This document shows, piece by piece, positions 36,825 to 48,494 of a stretch of DNA of 64,000 nucleotides. This DNA comes from Taenia hydatigena (taxonomy: Eukaryota > Platyhelminthes > Cestoda > Cyclophyllidea > Taeniidae), in assembly GCA_036345935.2 (NCBI GenBank), contig JADWOT020001577.1:1721795-1785794 (forward strand), read 5' to 3'. The notes beneath the pieces were generated by a model that was given only the letters and a program-made list of their open reading frames with translations, ran no database searches and was not told the DNA's origin. The stretch's first letter is position 1, and every line of letters starts with the position of its first letter. The translations under genes and the position numbers were made by a program.

Positions 36825-39800
36825 CCTTTCGTTGACGTTATAATGGGAGGGCATTTCATCATGTGAGGATTACATTAGCAGCGATACAGCACCCAGAATA
36901 AAAGAATAGACAGACCTCAATGCATGCTATCTTAAGGACGGCATGGATGCGTCAGAGACACAATCTGCAGTTTCTCCCGTTTGCAACCACATTGTCGTGC
37001 AGCACAATGAGGTCGAGGAATAGTTGGCGCAGGGAATGGGATGTGGGAGGTGCATAGCACCATGGCAGCGGTAGTGAGGATGTAAGGAATAGGGAAGAAC
37101 ACTTACAGTAGTGTCTAGTGTGAAACGTACACCAAGAAAATCGGTAGTGTGGATGCTCTAAGCTTTGGTGGTAGCCAGCACGCTACGACCGTTTCGTTTA
37201 CTTATCAATAATGTTAAGTTGTTCCCTTTCAACCCTTTGAATCCTACGCTCCATTAGAAGGGTATGATTTCTTATCTATCGGAAAACCAGGCAACTCCTA
37301 ATCATTGAATTGTTTCGCCAGCTGTGCACCCATGTAACCATGCGTTTAAGCATGGCTTCCATCATCCTCGTCAATGCAGTTTTCCAAATGAAATGTTGCA
37401 GAGAGTGTAATAATTGTAATCTGCGATCGCAGTGCTGTCGTTCTTTACATACGGCTGGCCGACTTATAGCTCTGGAAGTCCCACTCATCTCATTCGTTGA
37501 GTCTGTTAGTGGAGAACGGATCCAATGCTAATCTGCCTGTGAGTAGTCCACCCTTTCACCTTGGACACAACTGTTGCAAATACGCTTGATACGGAGCAAG
37601 TAGATGCAAAGTCCTTGGACACTTCAAGGGCCTCGTCATATAAGTTTGTCCCATTCCACACCACTAATCTCATCAAGATGCAGATCTATTTGTAAGATTT
37701 TAAGCGCTTATGATAGAATGGTGAAAAATGCGTAAAAGCAAACCGTGTTTTCTAGGGGTGGCTGCATCCTTTAAAAGGCCTCTCCTGTCGTGATTTGTTC
37801 GTCCTCTTATTGTTCAAAATTGTTCTAGCAATATCTTCTTGACTGCTGATCGCTGAAGGCTTAAGAGATCTCGGCTTTGCTTTGGTATTTCGCCACTGGC
37901 TCATATTAAGCGAAGGTGTGCTCAAAGTGAACAGAAACTACTCGAAGGCCAGGGTCGATAATGGACCATGGAGATGCCCAGATTACACTGCTTACCTACC
38001 AGAACAGTCTCTACTAACTAGCCATTAAGCCTGTGCGTGTACACCCTACTCTTCTTCGTTCATTGCCACACATCAACATTGATAAGAATCCTTCTTAACT
38101 GTTTCCTTGTGGCCATAAGCAGTTTGTTGGGAGGAGGAAAGGACTCTTGCCAGGCATTGATGATCAGAGGTTTTGTGCCTCTTAACTACATTAACTCTAC
38201 GCCGGCTCTTCCATCAGCCAGCGAAGAAGGTCGTCTAAACAGATGTTCTTGTCACTCTCTCCTGACAATACCCCATGCCTTTTGTGGTGGAGTGTCAATC
38301 ACATAATTAGAGGCCAGGAATAATGCTGCGGCAAGTACCACAAAGAAAGTTAGCAAGCATTTTGATTTTCCTCGAACAGCAAATTGAAAAATTGAAATCG
38401 CTCCCCACCTACTCCTTAATTTGGCTTTTTTGATGACTTAGCTGAATTACAGAGATTATTCCGTGCACTGCTTCCTGTTTTATAGTACATCGACTGTCCT
38501 GTGGTCAAAGACACCAAAACACTTATTCTTCGTTAACCCAAATGTTAGCTTTGCCACCTTGGCTTCACATATCACACACTTCATCGCTTCAAACCTCTTA
38601 GGAATATGTACCTTCCTATTTCGTCAAATAGATTTGTTGAGCCTAGGCGTGCACGCAACAACTTACGGCTTTGGTAGCCACACAAGCAAAAAATAATCTG
38701 AAGGAACACTCACTACCACACACAAAACAGGGCTGTCTAAAATAAATAGGTGGTCTTCTGCGAGGTTATGCCTGGTCGTCCTTTGGGATAGCAGTTTGGA
38801 AGGCGTAGTATAGAGTATTGAGGTGCACAAGGGGAGTTGATAAATTGGGTAGACTTCCAGGATTAACTATCTAATTGAATGTCCTTGTTCTTCTGACTAA
38901 CTCAAACACGTCCAAAACAAGAAGCTACTTGCAAAATAAGGTGCAGCATTAAATTTGATTAAATACGCAACCGTACTTCGCTGAAGAACCGGGTTGCCAC
39001 AGATTAGCAGACACAGTACTCAGCAGCGGAGAGTAGCCCAAATTCGCTCTCCTCTTTGTCGGTTATTCAAAAATGGTGTCCCATTCCATAGAATAATTGA
39101 CGTCTTTGAACCACTCATTTCCCAAACATGCTAGACACTCGTTTTCTTGAAAGATGAGCTTAGAGCTTTTAGGGTCGGCTTTCTCGATTTATGCAATTCG
39201 TCTGCGGCATCGTTGCTAGTTTCCTCGCTAAATACCATGCTCTCAGAGTCGTCACCTAGAGCTCACGCTTAGTTTAAACCAAAATGCTTGTAGATGGAGG
39301 TGAGGGCCCAATATCGGTGATGTGTGACTTATGTGGGTAGTAGAGTAGAATAGTGTCACAAATGCCTCCACAATCATTTGCCGTTGGGTGTTTGGATAGT
39401 ATAACGGATTTTCATGCAATAACGCCATCCTTTAAAGTAGTTAACATTTGAGAGGACAGTTTTTGATTATGTTATGTCAATAAAGTAATGCGAGTTTTAA
39501 AGCTTGCAACGAATGGAGCCTTGGAGTGTTCTTAATGCAACAGTTGTTGATGATGGGTATGAAGTTGCTTGTAGCTTAAGCAATAAGTCAAGAATGCGTC
39601 CTCCTTGCCAAATGCCTATGATCTCGTAGTGTTTATGGTGTTGATCGTCCTTTTGACGAGCGGTTTCGGCTAGACATACCAGACGATAGCAAACCACTGC
39701 AATAGATTTCGTGTAATATCCCTGCTATTTGTCCTTGCCAGCCTGCTTTTCTAGGCAAAAAATTGCCCCCATTCTTGGCCCTAAATTATCCTTTAGAAAG

Positions 39801-39845
39801 AAGTAGGAGCATACTAACGCGCATGCAGGGAGTGCTGAATAATGC
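36825..39845. other. Mostly noncoding single-copy DNA
   Basis: Overlapping antisense frames at 37276-37531 (a Cys-rich one on plus, a basic one on minus) cannot be told apart. A strongly hydrophobic minus-strand stretch near 38300-38370 (CLLTFFVVLAAALFLASNY) looks like a signal or membrane segment but has no in-frame ATG. Nothing else was recognised. Confidence 0.35.
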
Positions 39846-39848
39846 AAT

Positions 39849-40019
39849 CTATTTTGAGTACAACTGTACGTTTAAAACAGAATCCGGCTGCATAGTGTGA
39901 TAAGTGTCAGCTATGACTGCTATTATAGTGGAAGCCATAGCGAGGGCAGCGAAAGCGGCAGCTAAAATGCATGTTACTGGTGTATTCTTCGAGCCATCGT
40001 TTGCAGACTTCATTGTCAT
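39849..40019 (-). CDS. Small hypothetical single-pass membrane protein (56 aa)
   Basis: ATG at 40019 to TAG at 39849. A short polar N-terminus (MTMKSANDGSKN) is followed by one membrane-spanning segment at residues 17-37, Ala/Ile/Val-rich (CILAAAFAALAMASTIIAV), then a polar tail. A TATATA box lies about 30 bp upstream. It could be a complete micropeptide, a signal-anchor exon or chance. A loosely similar hydrophobic frame is at 7378-7566. Confidence 0.3.
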   Translation of the reverse strand: MTMKSANDGSKNTPVTCILAAAFAALAMASTIIAVIADTYHTMQPDSVLNVQLYSK

Positions 40020-40324
40020 CTAAGTCATACCCTCCAGCATACAGCTATATATTTTGAATAGCGTGGCGTTGCGCTGAACAGGCTTCCATGTCGCCTGCGT
40101 GCTATGTGTGGATGATCACGTGAATTGCTGCAAAGTTGCATTTTTCAACAGACTGTTGCATCGCATATACACCTGGAAAGCTACTGCGATGGAATGCTTC
40201 TGACACACTGACGTGTTGCATGCGTGTGGCTGATGAGCAGTGTGTCGAGTAGATGGGAATAATTTGTTTCGTGCACCCATGCGCGTGCATTTAATGCCCA
40301 AAGGCACGATGAAGGTGTGCTCCA

Positions 40325-40944
40325 GGCAGTGATTGGAAGCGGGTAGCAAAAGAGTGAATGAGCTTGGGCTTAGAGCAAAGCAAATTTGTGCGATATGGCA
40401 GGTGTCGGAGTAGATGGTAGAGATTATGAGGAATTAATCGAGCACAACTTTCACCGGGCGCAATTAGCATGCGCATCTCGTGCGTTATGAGGATAAAAAA
40501 GAATGGTCGTATTTCACCTATCCACCTGATTGTTAGACAAGTCCGCGTACCTGCGACCTCCTCATCGTAACAAGTGTTTAATAAGAGATGGCAATAACTT
40601 ATTGCTGACACTGGGATCCATTCTTTTATACGAACAAATTACACGCCTTCCTCTTGCCTAGGTGTACACTAGCCGATGACTAAATCGGTTTGATTGCTGG
40701 CTTATGGCACTTTGTGAACGGCTTCCAAATCGCCTCAGATTTCTCAAAGCAGAAGCAAGAAGCAGAGCTGGGGATCAACAACTCCGATGACTTTGTGATC
40801 GATGGTGCTCCATCCCAAATTGTAGGTTTAGAGTGTGTCAAAATTATATTTAAAGGACACACACCCTTGACGGTTCTGTTCACATTTGATTTGGTAGCCC
40901 GTTGTTGTAAGGAAAACAAAATTTCTAAAGAGGATATCCGTTAA
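40325..40944 (+). repeat. Repeat shared with 27790-28345, with an open frame at 40690-40944
   Basis: The open frame runs 84 codons from TTG 40690 to TAA 40944 and contains FVNGFQIASDFSKQKQEAEL, GINNSDDFVIDG and a Cys/Lys-rich end (ARCCKENKISKEDIR). The duplicate at 28150-28290 keeps part of the frame but has stops. It looks like a genuine exon remnant. No family is recognised and no ATG or clean acceptor is seen. Confidence 0.35.
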
Positions 40945-41259
40945 GCAAACTTAGATATGATTTGGGTGAGTGCACAACCTTGTGACTGCACGATTGGATA
41001 GTCATGTGCCTTAAAAGAAAGGGATAGACTGGCCTCAATCATGCAGGCTGTAGACACAAGAGGTGAAATAATCATTTTTTTTGCACTTACATTTTATAAA
41101 ACTTGATCACCCGAAGTGTCTAATCAGTAGCTCTGGTAAACAGTGAATAAATATTTCCTGATCATATCCTCGTAGGCTCAAGTTATTATATCTTATGCTT
41201 ATGAAAACCTTCGTCCTTTTAGCATAATTTTTCTACAATCATAAGTAATTGGTCGTCAA

Positions 41260-41403
41260 ATGAGCGGTTTTACATCAATCAAAGCGTTGCATTTAGTTGA
41301 AGCAAAATTGAGATCGGATGCATTGGACAAAGAAGCAAATGCCACTAAATCTTTGTTAGAACTGCAAAAAGCTGCTGTGTTAAAAGGATTTGCCACAGAA
41401 TAA
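41260..41403 (+). CDS. Small hypothetical protein (47 aa)
   Basis: ATG at 41260 to TAA at 41403. The product is strongly alpha-helical in composition: MSGFTSIKALHLVEAK, then Asp/Glu/Lys/Ala/Leu-rich to KGFATE. It has no Cys, no Trp and no signal peptide. It reads like an authentic short peptide or an exon; no relatives are in the window. Confidence 0.35.
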   Translation: MSGFTSIKALHLVEAKLRSDALDKEANATKSLLELQKAAVLKGFATE

Positions 41404-41659
41404 ATGTCCTAAGGGAGGGTGCTTAGCACATGAACTATGCTTGATGTAGTTGGTAGATAAAAAACAAGCAGGATTACACTTACAGCATGCGAAGTGCGGT
41501 TTGCAACAAAGACCCGAGTGATTGAGAAAGAGAGGTACGTCGAATAAAAAAGCAACAAACGAAGAAAACTGCTGATATAAAAAGGGATGTTGCAAATATA
41601 CTTCGTTATTTCACTTACTATTTCGATAGTAGGATATGGAAGTGTTTTTACCTTCCCAC

Positions 41660-41880
41660 TGTTAGAGCCATTGGCCTTGCAAAAGCGTGTACATTATCTA
41701 ATTGAAACAATGATGATAGGAGTTGCCTCACCATCAGATCCTCCCGCCAACGGACGAACTTGACGCAAGAGTACCAGACTAGAAATCAAGAGCCGAAATT
41801 TGGAAGCGTGGTAGCTGGAAGGAAAGATTGTCATTAAAGAACGCTCAGGGAAGTGCTTTATCTGATCTGAGCTACATAAA
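41660..41880 (+). pseudogene. Third decayed copy of the 9510/60830 fragment
   Basis: The run around 41660-41700 (LLEPLALQKRV) aligns with LLGSLAPLKCV at the 60830 copy, and 41775-41830 aligns with 9680-9730. Stops interrupt every frame. Confidence 0.35.
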
Positions 41881-42129
41881 AGATATCGTGCAAGTGAATT
41901 TATGCTTTTGCATTCCTGTGGAAATATTAGTAATGCTGAGGAAATTATACTCTTATCAAAGCAGATGAATTCGGTGACATTAGAAGCCTATGCGTGGATT
42001 CCACCACGCACAACAAGTCAGCTGCATCAACATTACAAAATAAGGAGTGACAACACAATTGGTAAAGAGAAGACGAAAGGATGGCCTAAGGAGCAGCGAT
42101 TCTTCTCCGCTGACACATGACTAAACATC

Positions 42130-44865
42130 AACACTGAGGGCAATCATTGCATCCCCCTACAGACAATGAAGTCCCAAACCGTCATGGTGATTAGCTAATA
42201 CAACAAGAAGTATCTCCTTTCAATGAGATGAAGTCGCTCTCATTCTTTAAGTTCACACATCTTATATTTCGGCATTTAATCATTTCTTAAGCAAAAAGCA
42301 TTCTTGTAGATTAGCGTACCGCTTGTTGCAGCACACTATTTGGATATTCCAAAGCGTGAATGTGCTTCGGTCTATCAAGAGCGGACTTCATGCGCCCTTT
42401 TCTACATTGTAGTTTTGTGACTTAAATTTATTCAAAGGATTGCTAAATGAATGCCAAACCAACGATGGTGAAGATGATGTAGGAATAGCTTTGCAAAACA
42501 GCGAAGCATTTATGCGAAAAAATGCAAGATTTTCAAAGCTTTATAACCTGTCCTAATGCTTTTCGGCCTACAATCTAGGATGAGAAATGCTTGCGATGTT
42601 ATGCTCTTCCAAGCAACAGAATCACTCTAAATACAAGTTGCACATAATTCACCCAGTTAAATAATTTTCACTTGAAGAGTTTTTGGATGAGCCAATTAAA
42701 TTGCATTCCACATAGGTCTACTGCATTGAGCCATTCCAAAATTATAAGTTGGGAGTTAGCGCTCTCTCTGGTTACCCATGTGGCAGATGCATTAAAGTAA
42801 TTTGGCAATTATGAGATGCTGGTGGTTAGGATGCTGTTGCAGGAAATCAAAGAGGGCAATTCACCTTGCAGTAGGTGTTGGATGTAGAAGAGAGGCATAA
42901 TTTTGCCCAGAGTTGATTCGCTTAGTAGTCATGCATAGAGACATTGAATAGGATCACATGCACTTCATCCTCAAAGGCTTTTCCCCAGGAAGTATTAAAA
43001 CTTAGAAAGCAATTATCGGATTCTCGAAAGGACTTATTTAGTAAATAAGGGCTAAAAGTGCGTTGCGCTTCAAGTCTTGTGGCCTCATCATTGCGAGTCT
43101 ACAAATTAAGGCTTCTTGATGAAATTTCGATTTCGATACGTTTCTTGTGGTAAAATAACATGGCTGTGGGAAGGAGGAGTGCAAAACTCCTAGTTGGAGG
43201 TTATTTAGCATCCAAAGTCAAAAGGCACCCCAAACTAACTATTGTTGCAGAGGGATGGTGGTTAAAAATGGAGCATGCTTTGCTGCATAGAGCAGAACGG
43301 AATCTCTCCATCTCACTTCAGAGGTTGAAGCACGGAGGAAAAAGTAGACTTGTTAGTATTGACGCGCAAACTTGATTTGGCCATAAAAGTCGTCATCGCT
43401 TGAGTCGAGACTACTACGGAAATTTCGCATCCTCTCAAAAACTGTTTTTAACTAATCGTAGTAATCGACTGCTTGATTTACCTTTGTTGCATCGTGAGCC
43501 TCTCACGGTTCATTGCAACTCTTAGGTCGCCCTTTCTTGTTATATCGGCGTGTGTTATTAATTAAAAATAGTCAAAAGTCATGCTTACATATTTTGCCTG
43601 ATCCTACTCATCTGCCACGTCGAGCGCTGATATTGGCTGTGTGAATTCATTTACAGCGAGGGATTATTTGCACATTCACTGAATCACCGGGGAGGCATTT
43701 GCGCCTTATTTCCCTGTTGAATAAAACTTTATTACGTTTACTTATGAAACTTGGCAGAGAAAAGCCAGGAGTGTGCCTAACATCCAATTGCAGGCAGCGT
43801 AGGATATTGGCAATTGTAATATTAGAATGAAACTAATGTTACCAAAGTAGAGCCGGAACATATTTGATTACATTGCTGTTTACCTTGGTTAAAGTTATTG
43901 CTGTAGTACTGATTCTTCGCTTGTGCTTGTTTACAAAAAAACAACTTCAACAGGATAATTGTGATGATAGAGTGTGGCAAAGTCTGTTTGCATCAGCGGT
44001 GGAGGTGCATTGTTGGGGAAGAAATATTCATGTGCTGGAATAGAATCATTGGTGCCGCAAAGATTCACGAAAGCTTTTACTAATAAAGGATTAGTGATGC
44101 GGATGCAAGGATTTATATTGCACTTCAAAACATGTAAATGCAGACCGATTTTTTTGCACTTCACCTACTCCAACCTTCGACAGCGCTGATTCCAATTCGA
44201 GTAGTAGGTGCGACAGAGATTGCAAAGATGTCAGGAGAAGTGTAAACGCTAGAAGTTGAGGGATACATCCGATCAAAATCTGTTGTGATCAGACCTTCCA
44301 CCCAGTTTCAAAGTCTATAATTTTCCTTACTCCATCTCCTGCTCTCGCCTCCGTTGCCGAGGTCTTTGTCCACGCTTTCTCCGCTACCGTTAGAAGAGAC
44401 TGCCATTGTGGATGGACAAATCCCTGCCGGAGTTAAAAGTAAATATAGTATTTCCCTCACTGCAGATCATGCAGCACTTCTCGTGCAGGAGTGATTCAGA
44501 CCTGCGTGAGGTAGCAAACCCTTTTAGCTGCCTCATTATTTTCCTGCAAAAGGCTTCATCTTATCGCAATTTAAGATGAAATGTATAACCTACTTTGCCA
44601 TTTCAAACACGAGTAAGGTGCACAATTCTACGCAACTTAGAGATGAACGCTCAATAATAGCTTATGTGTGCTGCAACTATAAAGGATGTGACAAGAAAGA
44701 AAATGAGGTAGAATGGAAGTTTTAGCTTAAGTGAGTTAATTGGGAATGTCGAATCGGAAGAGTCAATCGAAAGGTTAGTAGAATTAGCCAACGTCCAAAA
44801 TGGATGCAAAAGAACTGCCTCGTCAAAGCATAGCAGACCTCTGTCCTACCCATTGTCAGTGCCCA
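42130..44865. other. Mostly noncoding single-copy DNA
   Basis: The best frame is 43931-44164 (minus, GTG start, 77 codons, containing NLCGTNDSIPAHEYFFPNN and PPPLMQTDFATLYHHNY), which looks protein-like but is unrecognised. 43160-43375 (plus, 71 codons, basic start) is weaker. No repeats shared with the window were noticed. Confidence 0.35.
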
Positions 44866-44986
44866 CGATTCCCAATCGATCGCTGTTGACCTATGGGTCG
44901 TAGGAAATCAGACCATTGAAATTGGAGCATGTGGTACATAAGGTCAGGTTACGCCTCACTGCTCGTCATCTGACACCATTATGGCC

Positions 44987-45890
44987 ATGATTAACGGTAA
45001 GATGCTTTCCACTTCTACTTCATCAGCCTTTAAATGACGTTTCCGTCAAACCTACATTCCAATAATTGATACATGTTTTCTTGCGTCTAAACCAAAACCT
45101 ATCCCACTTCTTTCAGGCTTCCACATAGACTGCATTTCGAAGGAACCATCTACCACCAACGCATTGCAGACTGAACATGAAACCAACAAACAGACTCGTC
45201 CGAAAGATTCGGTATCTTCATCTAATTTTTCTTTGAGTAGTCAAGTGAGGACGATTCCACCCCAGTTTGTCCCAGCAATCAGTTTTGACACTTCGAGAGC
45301 ACCACACTCAGTCTAGTGCAGTTGGTCAGCAGTTCTCTAATTGCCCTTCGATCTGGCACTACCTGTCTTCGACTATTCTATTTAACATGGGAAACGAAAC
45401 AACAAGTGCAAATGCCTTCAATCACACCACAACCAGTGGTGAGGTGAATGACAAAGATAGAGATAATAATAGCACTGGTTTGTAACAATGCTTAATGAGG
45501 TAGACCATGAGTAAAAAATGGGCCCAGAAGTGCGGCCGAAGTGGAAATGTCATGAGGGTGGAAAGACTCATCGTTGCGGTCGCCTAAGCAAAGCCACACA
45601 CTCTCTCGGAATCGTCGCTTCTGCGACAAAGTGTTTGCGTGTAAATACTTTCTTCAGAGTCATGAGCGCACGCACACAGGCGAGAAGCCCTTCGTCTGTA
45701 CCACTTGCCATCACGCCTTTGCTGATCTTCAAATTCGCTACTGCATGTGCAGACACACATGGGTATAAAGCGATACCGCTGTCCTTAATGCAGCCGCCAC
45801 TGTTTGCTCAACCGACACCTCGCAAAGTGTCCAGCCACCGCTACGAATGGTGACCCATCGAACAATCAACCCCAGTAACATGAACTCGTC
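44987..45890 (+). pseudogene. Dead Snail-like zinc-finger gene, copy at 45 kb
   Basis: The micro-exon is retained (44987-44996, ATG ATT AAC G, then GTAAGATG), as is a 120-bp intron ending in CTTTCAG at 45116. A TACATAAG box lies about 50 bp upstream. Exon 2 starts with FHIDCIS in the EH1 position, then hits TAG near 45315; a frameshift is needed to rejoin homology with copy 3 (VGQQ...YHYL versus HYLS). Finger one has lost a Cys (CHEGGK), further shifts split fingers one and two, and finger three is broken after [17 protein letters not shown] remains intact. AATAAA is at 45993. Confidence 0.85.
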
Positions 45891-45899
45891 TGCATGAGG

Positions 45900-48490
45900 T
45901 GATTTGTCGGAGCTTCAATAGCTCAAAGATTTCGTGTGAACTTTGTTTAGGCTGCTGTTTTGAACGCGCCTTATATATAACAACTCGCAGTTAATAAATG
46001 TGTGCGCATTTTGCACAGCCTTTTACTATACTTTAAATTAGAACGGCCAATTATCATTTGAGTATCCAAGAACCACGCTCTAAGGCGAGTTGACATCAGA
46101 CAATTCCTTCAGAACGGCGGATACTGCAGCGAAATTTGTGCTCATGGTAATATTTTTGGAGCTTATATAAGGAGATTAAACGCAGACTTCACCCTATGCG
46201 CATTCAATATCCGGTCTTTAGGCCCCCGTAACATAGGAGGATGTCCGATCCAAGTTGGAGACAACAGTTTTTCAGGTCACGTTGAGTTGTAATCATATAA
46301 CCCTTCGTGGCCACCCCGATGGCTGTTGTGCCATCTAATTCAGCTAACACATTTTACAGTTAAGTTCTAAATTTCGCAAAGAAAAAGGGACCTTAAAGTC
46401 GTCGAAATAATTCTTAGCAAAGTGGGCCGTAATTGTTGTAATTATATAGCCGAACGGAGTGCCCCACCCAAGAGTAGGTCTTTGCAGATGTAATAAGTCG
46501 CAACGCAGCCTGGTTACTATCATTTTACACGAGTGAGCGAATGTGTGCAACTCATTTTACATTTGTGGGTGATGCTATGAGGGAGGTCTTCCAGTGACGA
46601 ATTATAAATTGACAACAGCGGATTTCACTGTTGTTGAGCGGTAGTGTGTAACATCACTGGTCAATTCACACACGCCATTTAATACGGAACCCTTAATGAT
46701 ATCACAAGGCTATCGTTCTGGGATCCTTTGTTAAAACGCGTTGAACCTCTCTTCGTTGAATCACTAACCAGACGTGCGTGTACTCAAATCTTCAAATGCA
46801 CACTTGACCATATTCCAAATTGTGTTTTGTTTCTTTCATCGCGATCAGTTCTAATCTTATCCCTCCACTACTTTCTTTCTTTTGGGTACAACATCGGGAT
46901 ATCTACTTCATGGATCCGTTCCATAGGTAATTTCGCCATGCTTTTGCATCGACACCTGCTAGGTTTCTGTCGGCATGCACGTACGTGATTATTCCTGTTA
47001 CATTTATGTTTGTTTTCTTATAAGTCAGGTGAGAAACAGTCATTATTAGAGGTGAATTAATCCACTAAAATCAGAGGTGAGCGTTGGTGCTAATGATGAT
47101 GATTGCTGCATTGAAGACCTCCACCTGGTTTGTTGAACTGCCTAATCCTGCTAGCACTGGGAAGACCTTTAATAGCTCTAACGTGCATTGCCCTGAGTAA
47201 ATTAGAGTTGAAGCCCAATCAACTGGGATTAATAATAATAAGTGCCTTATCCAACACTAGCCATTTTCGCTGCAGTTCAAGCGAACTTTAAGCCACTGCA
47301 ATAAGTATTTATTCATTATTTTGTTTCGGCGCAGCTTGATTTTCGCAGTCTCGTAAAACTCACTACTCTTGCTTACTCAAATTAAATTTGCGCGTGTAGA
47401 AATAGTTGCCCTGACAAAACCACTGATGCGCATGTTCGTCCCATTCTTTGTCGGACGTACCACACATATAGGGGTTGAGTCATTAGTTTGTAAGCCGCTT
47501 TACTTCCCCTTCACCCCTCTAGCATAGCGTACCGTCCATGTAACTACACGAAACTGTGACGTCCCAACAGTTACGGTCTCCACTCCCCCATTCTCTGTGC
47601 CAGATATTTTTATGCAACCGATCTTTGCATCAGTGTGATTGTTGCAATAGCTTGAATCGAAGGAATCAGAAGCCATTGTGATTTCCAAATGACGTTGCTT
47701 TGTTCTACAATTTTTTTCACTAATCTCGGTGTGCTGCTTAATCTAATGAGGTCCAAACCATATTCTGACATAGGATCCCACAAGTAACACCACAGTTGAG
47801 AGTGTACCAGATTGATGGGTAATGGCAAACAATGAATTTGATGAAGCCTCAAATATTCTGATTGCAGTGATTGTCATCGCCACGTGGAAACATGTCAACG
47901 TTTGTTTTATTCCTTCCCTAGGATTTTCTACCATTGTCGATGTTCTACCAAAGGGATGCATAAACAGCGTTGGAATCAATTCAAAGACTACTGATAAAAA
48001 TCAGTCCATTGTGCGTTTTGTGTTTAAATCCAATCTCATAAAAGATTAAATGACATTCAACTTTCTTGCTAACGAGTTCATTCTCTTTCCGTTAAAGGGG
48101 TTTTAGTGCACAGAAACCACTGGGAAAGCAGCCGATCTGGATTGGCACACCAACCAGTGATGTGCACCACTTCTACGCATCATACCTTGGGCTAATCAGA
48201 AGAAGCAGCTTTGTCCAAAGCGGTGGTTGAGAGTTCGATGCCACCACCAGTCGCGTGTTTCGACGGTATAAAGTTAACAGCATTGTGTGCTGAAACGAAC
48301 TGAATGCCTTGGTACCCGCCATTGTGCCTGCTGCTAACATCTGTAAAGGATACATCGAAGGCAGTAGAATATAATAAAATTGTAGGCACATGTTTTAATT
48401 TTTGCATTCCTTGTCGTGTCTGGACGAATCGCTGCCTACTATTCCGGACTTCTGTGCTTATCATGAGAATGGAAACAATAGCCTCTTAGA
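45900..48490 (+). repeat. Old noncoding flank of the 45-kb unit
   Basis: 46190-46830 corresponds to about 2940-3530, and 47390-48490 corresponds to the 5200-5460 and 4600-4980 modules. The order matches the left arm, so a whole unit was duplicated long ago and decayed. No genes are recognised. Confidence 0.6.
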
Positions 48491-48494
48491 GTGA

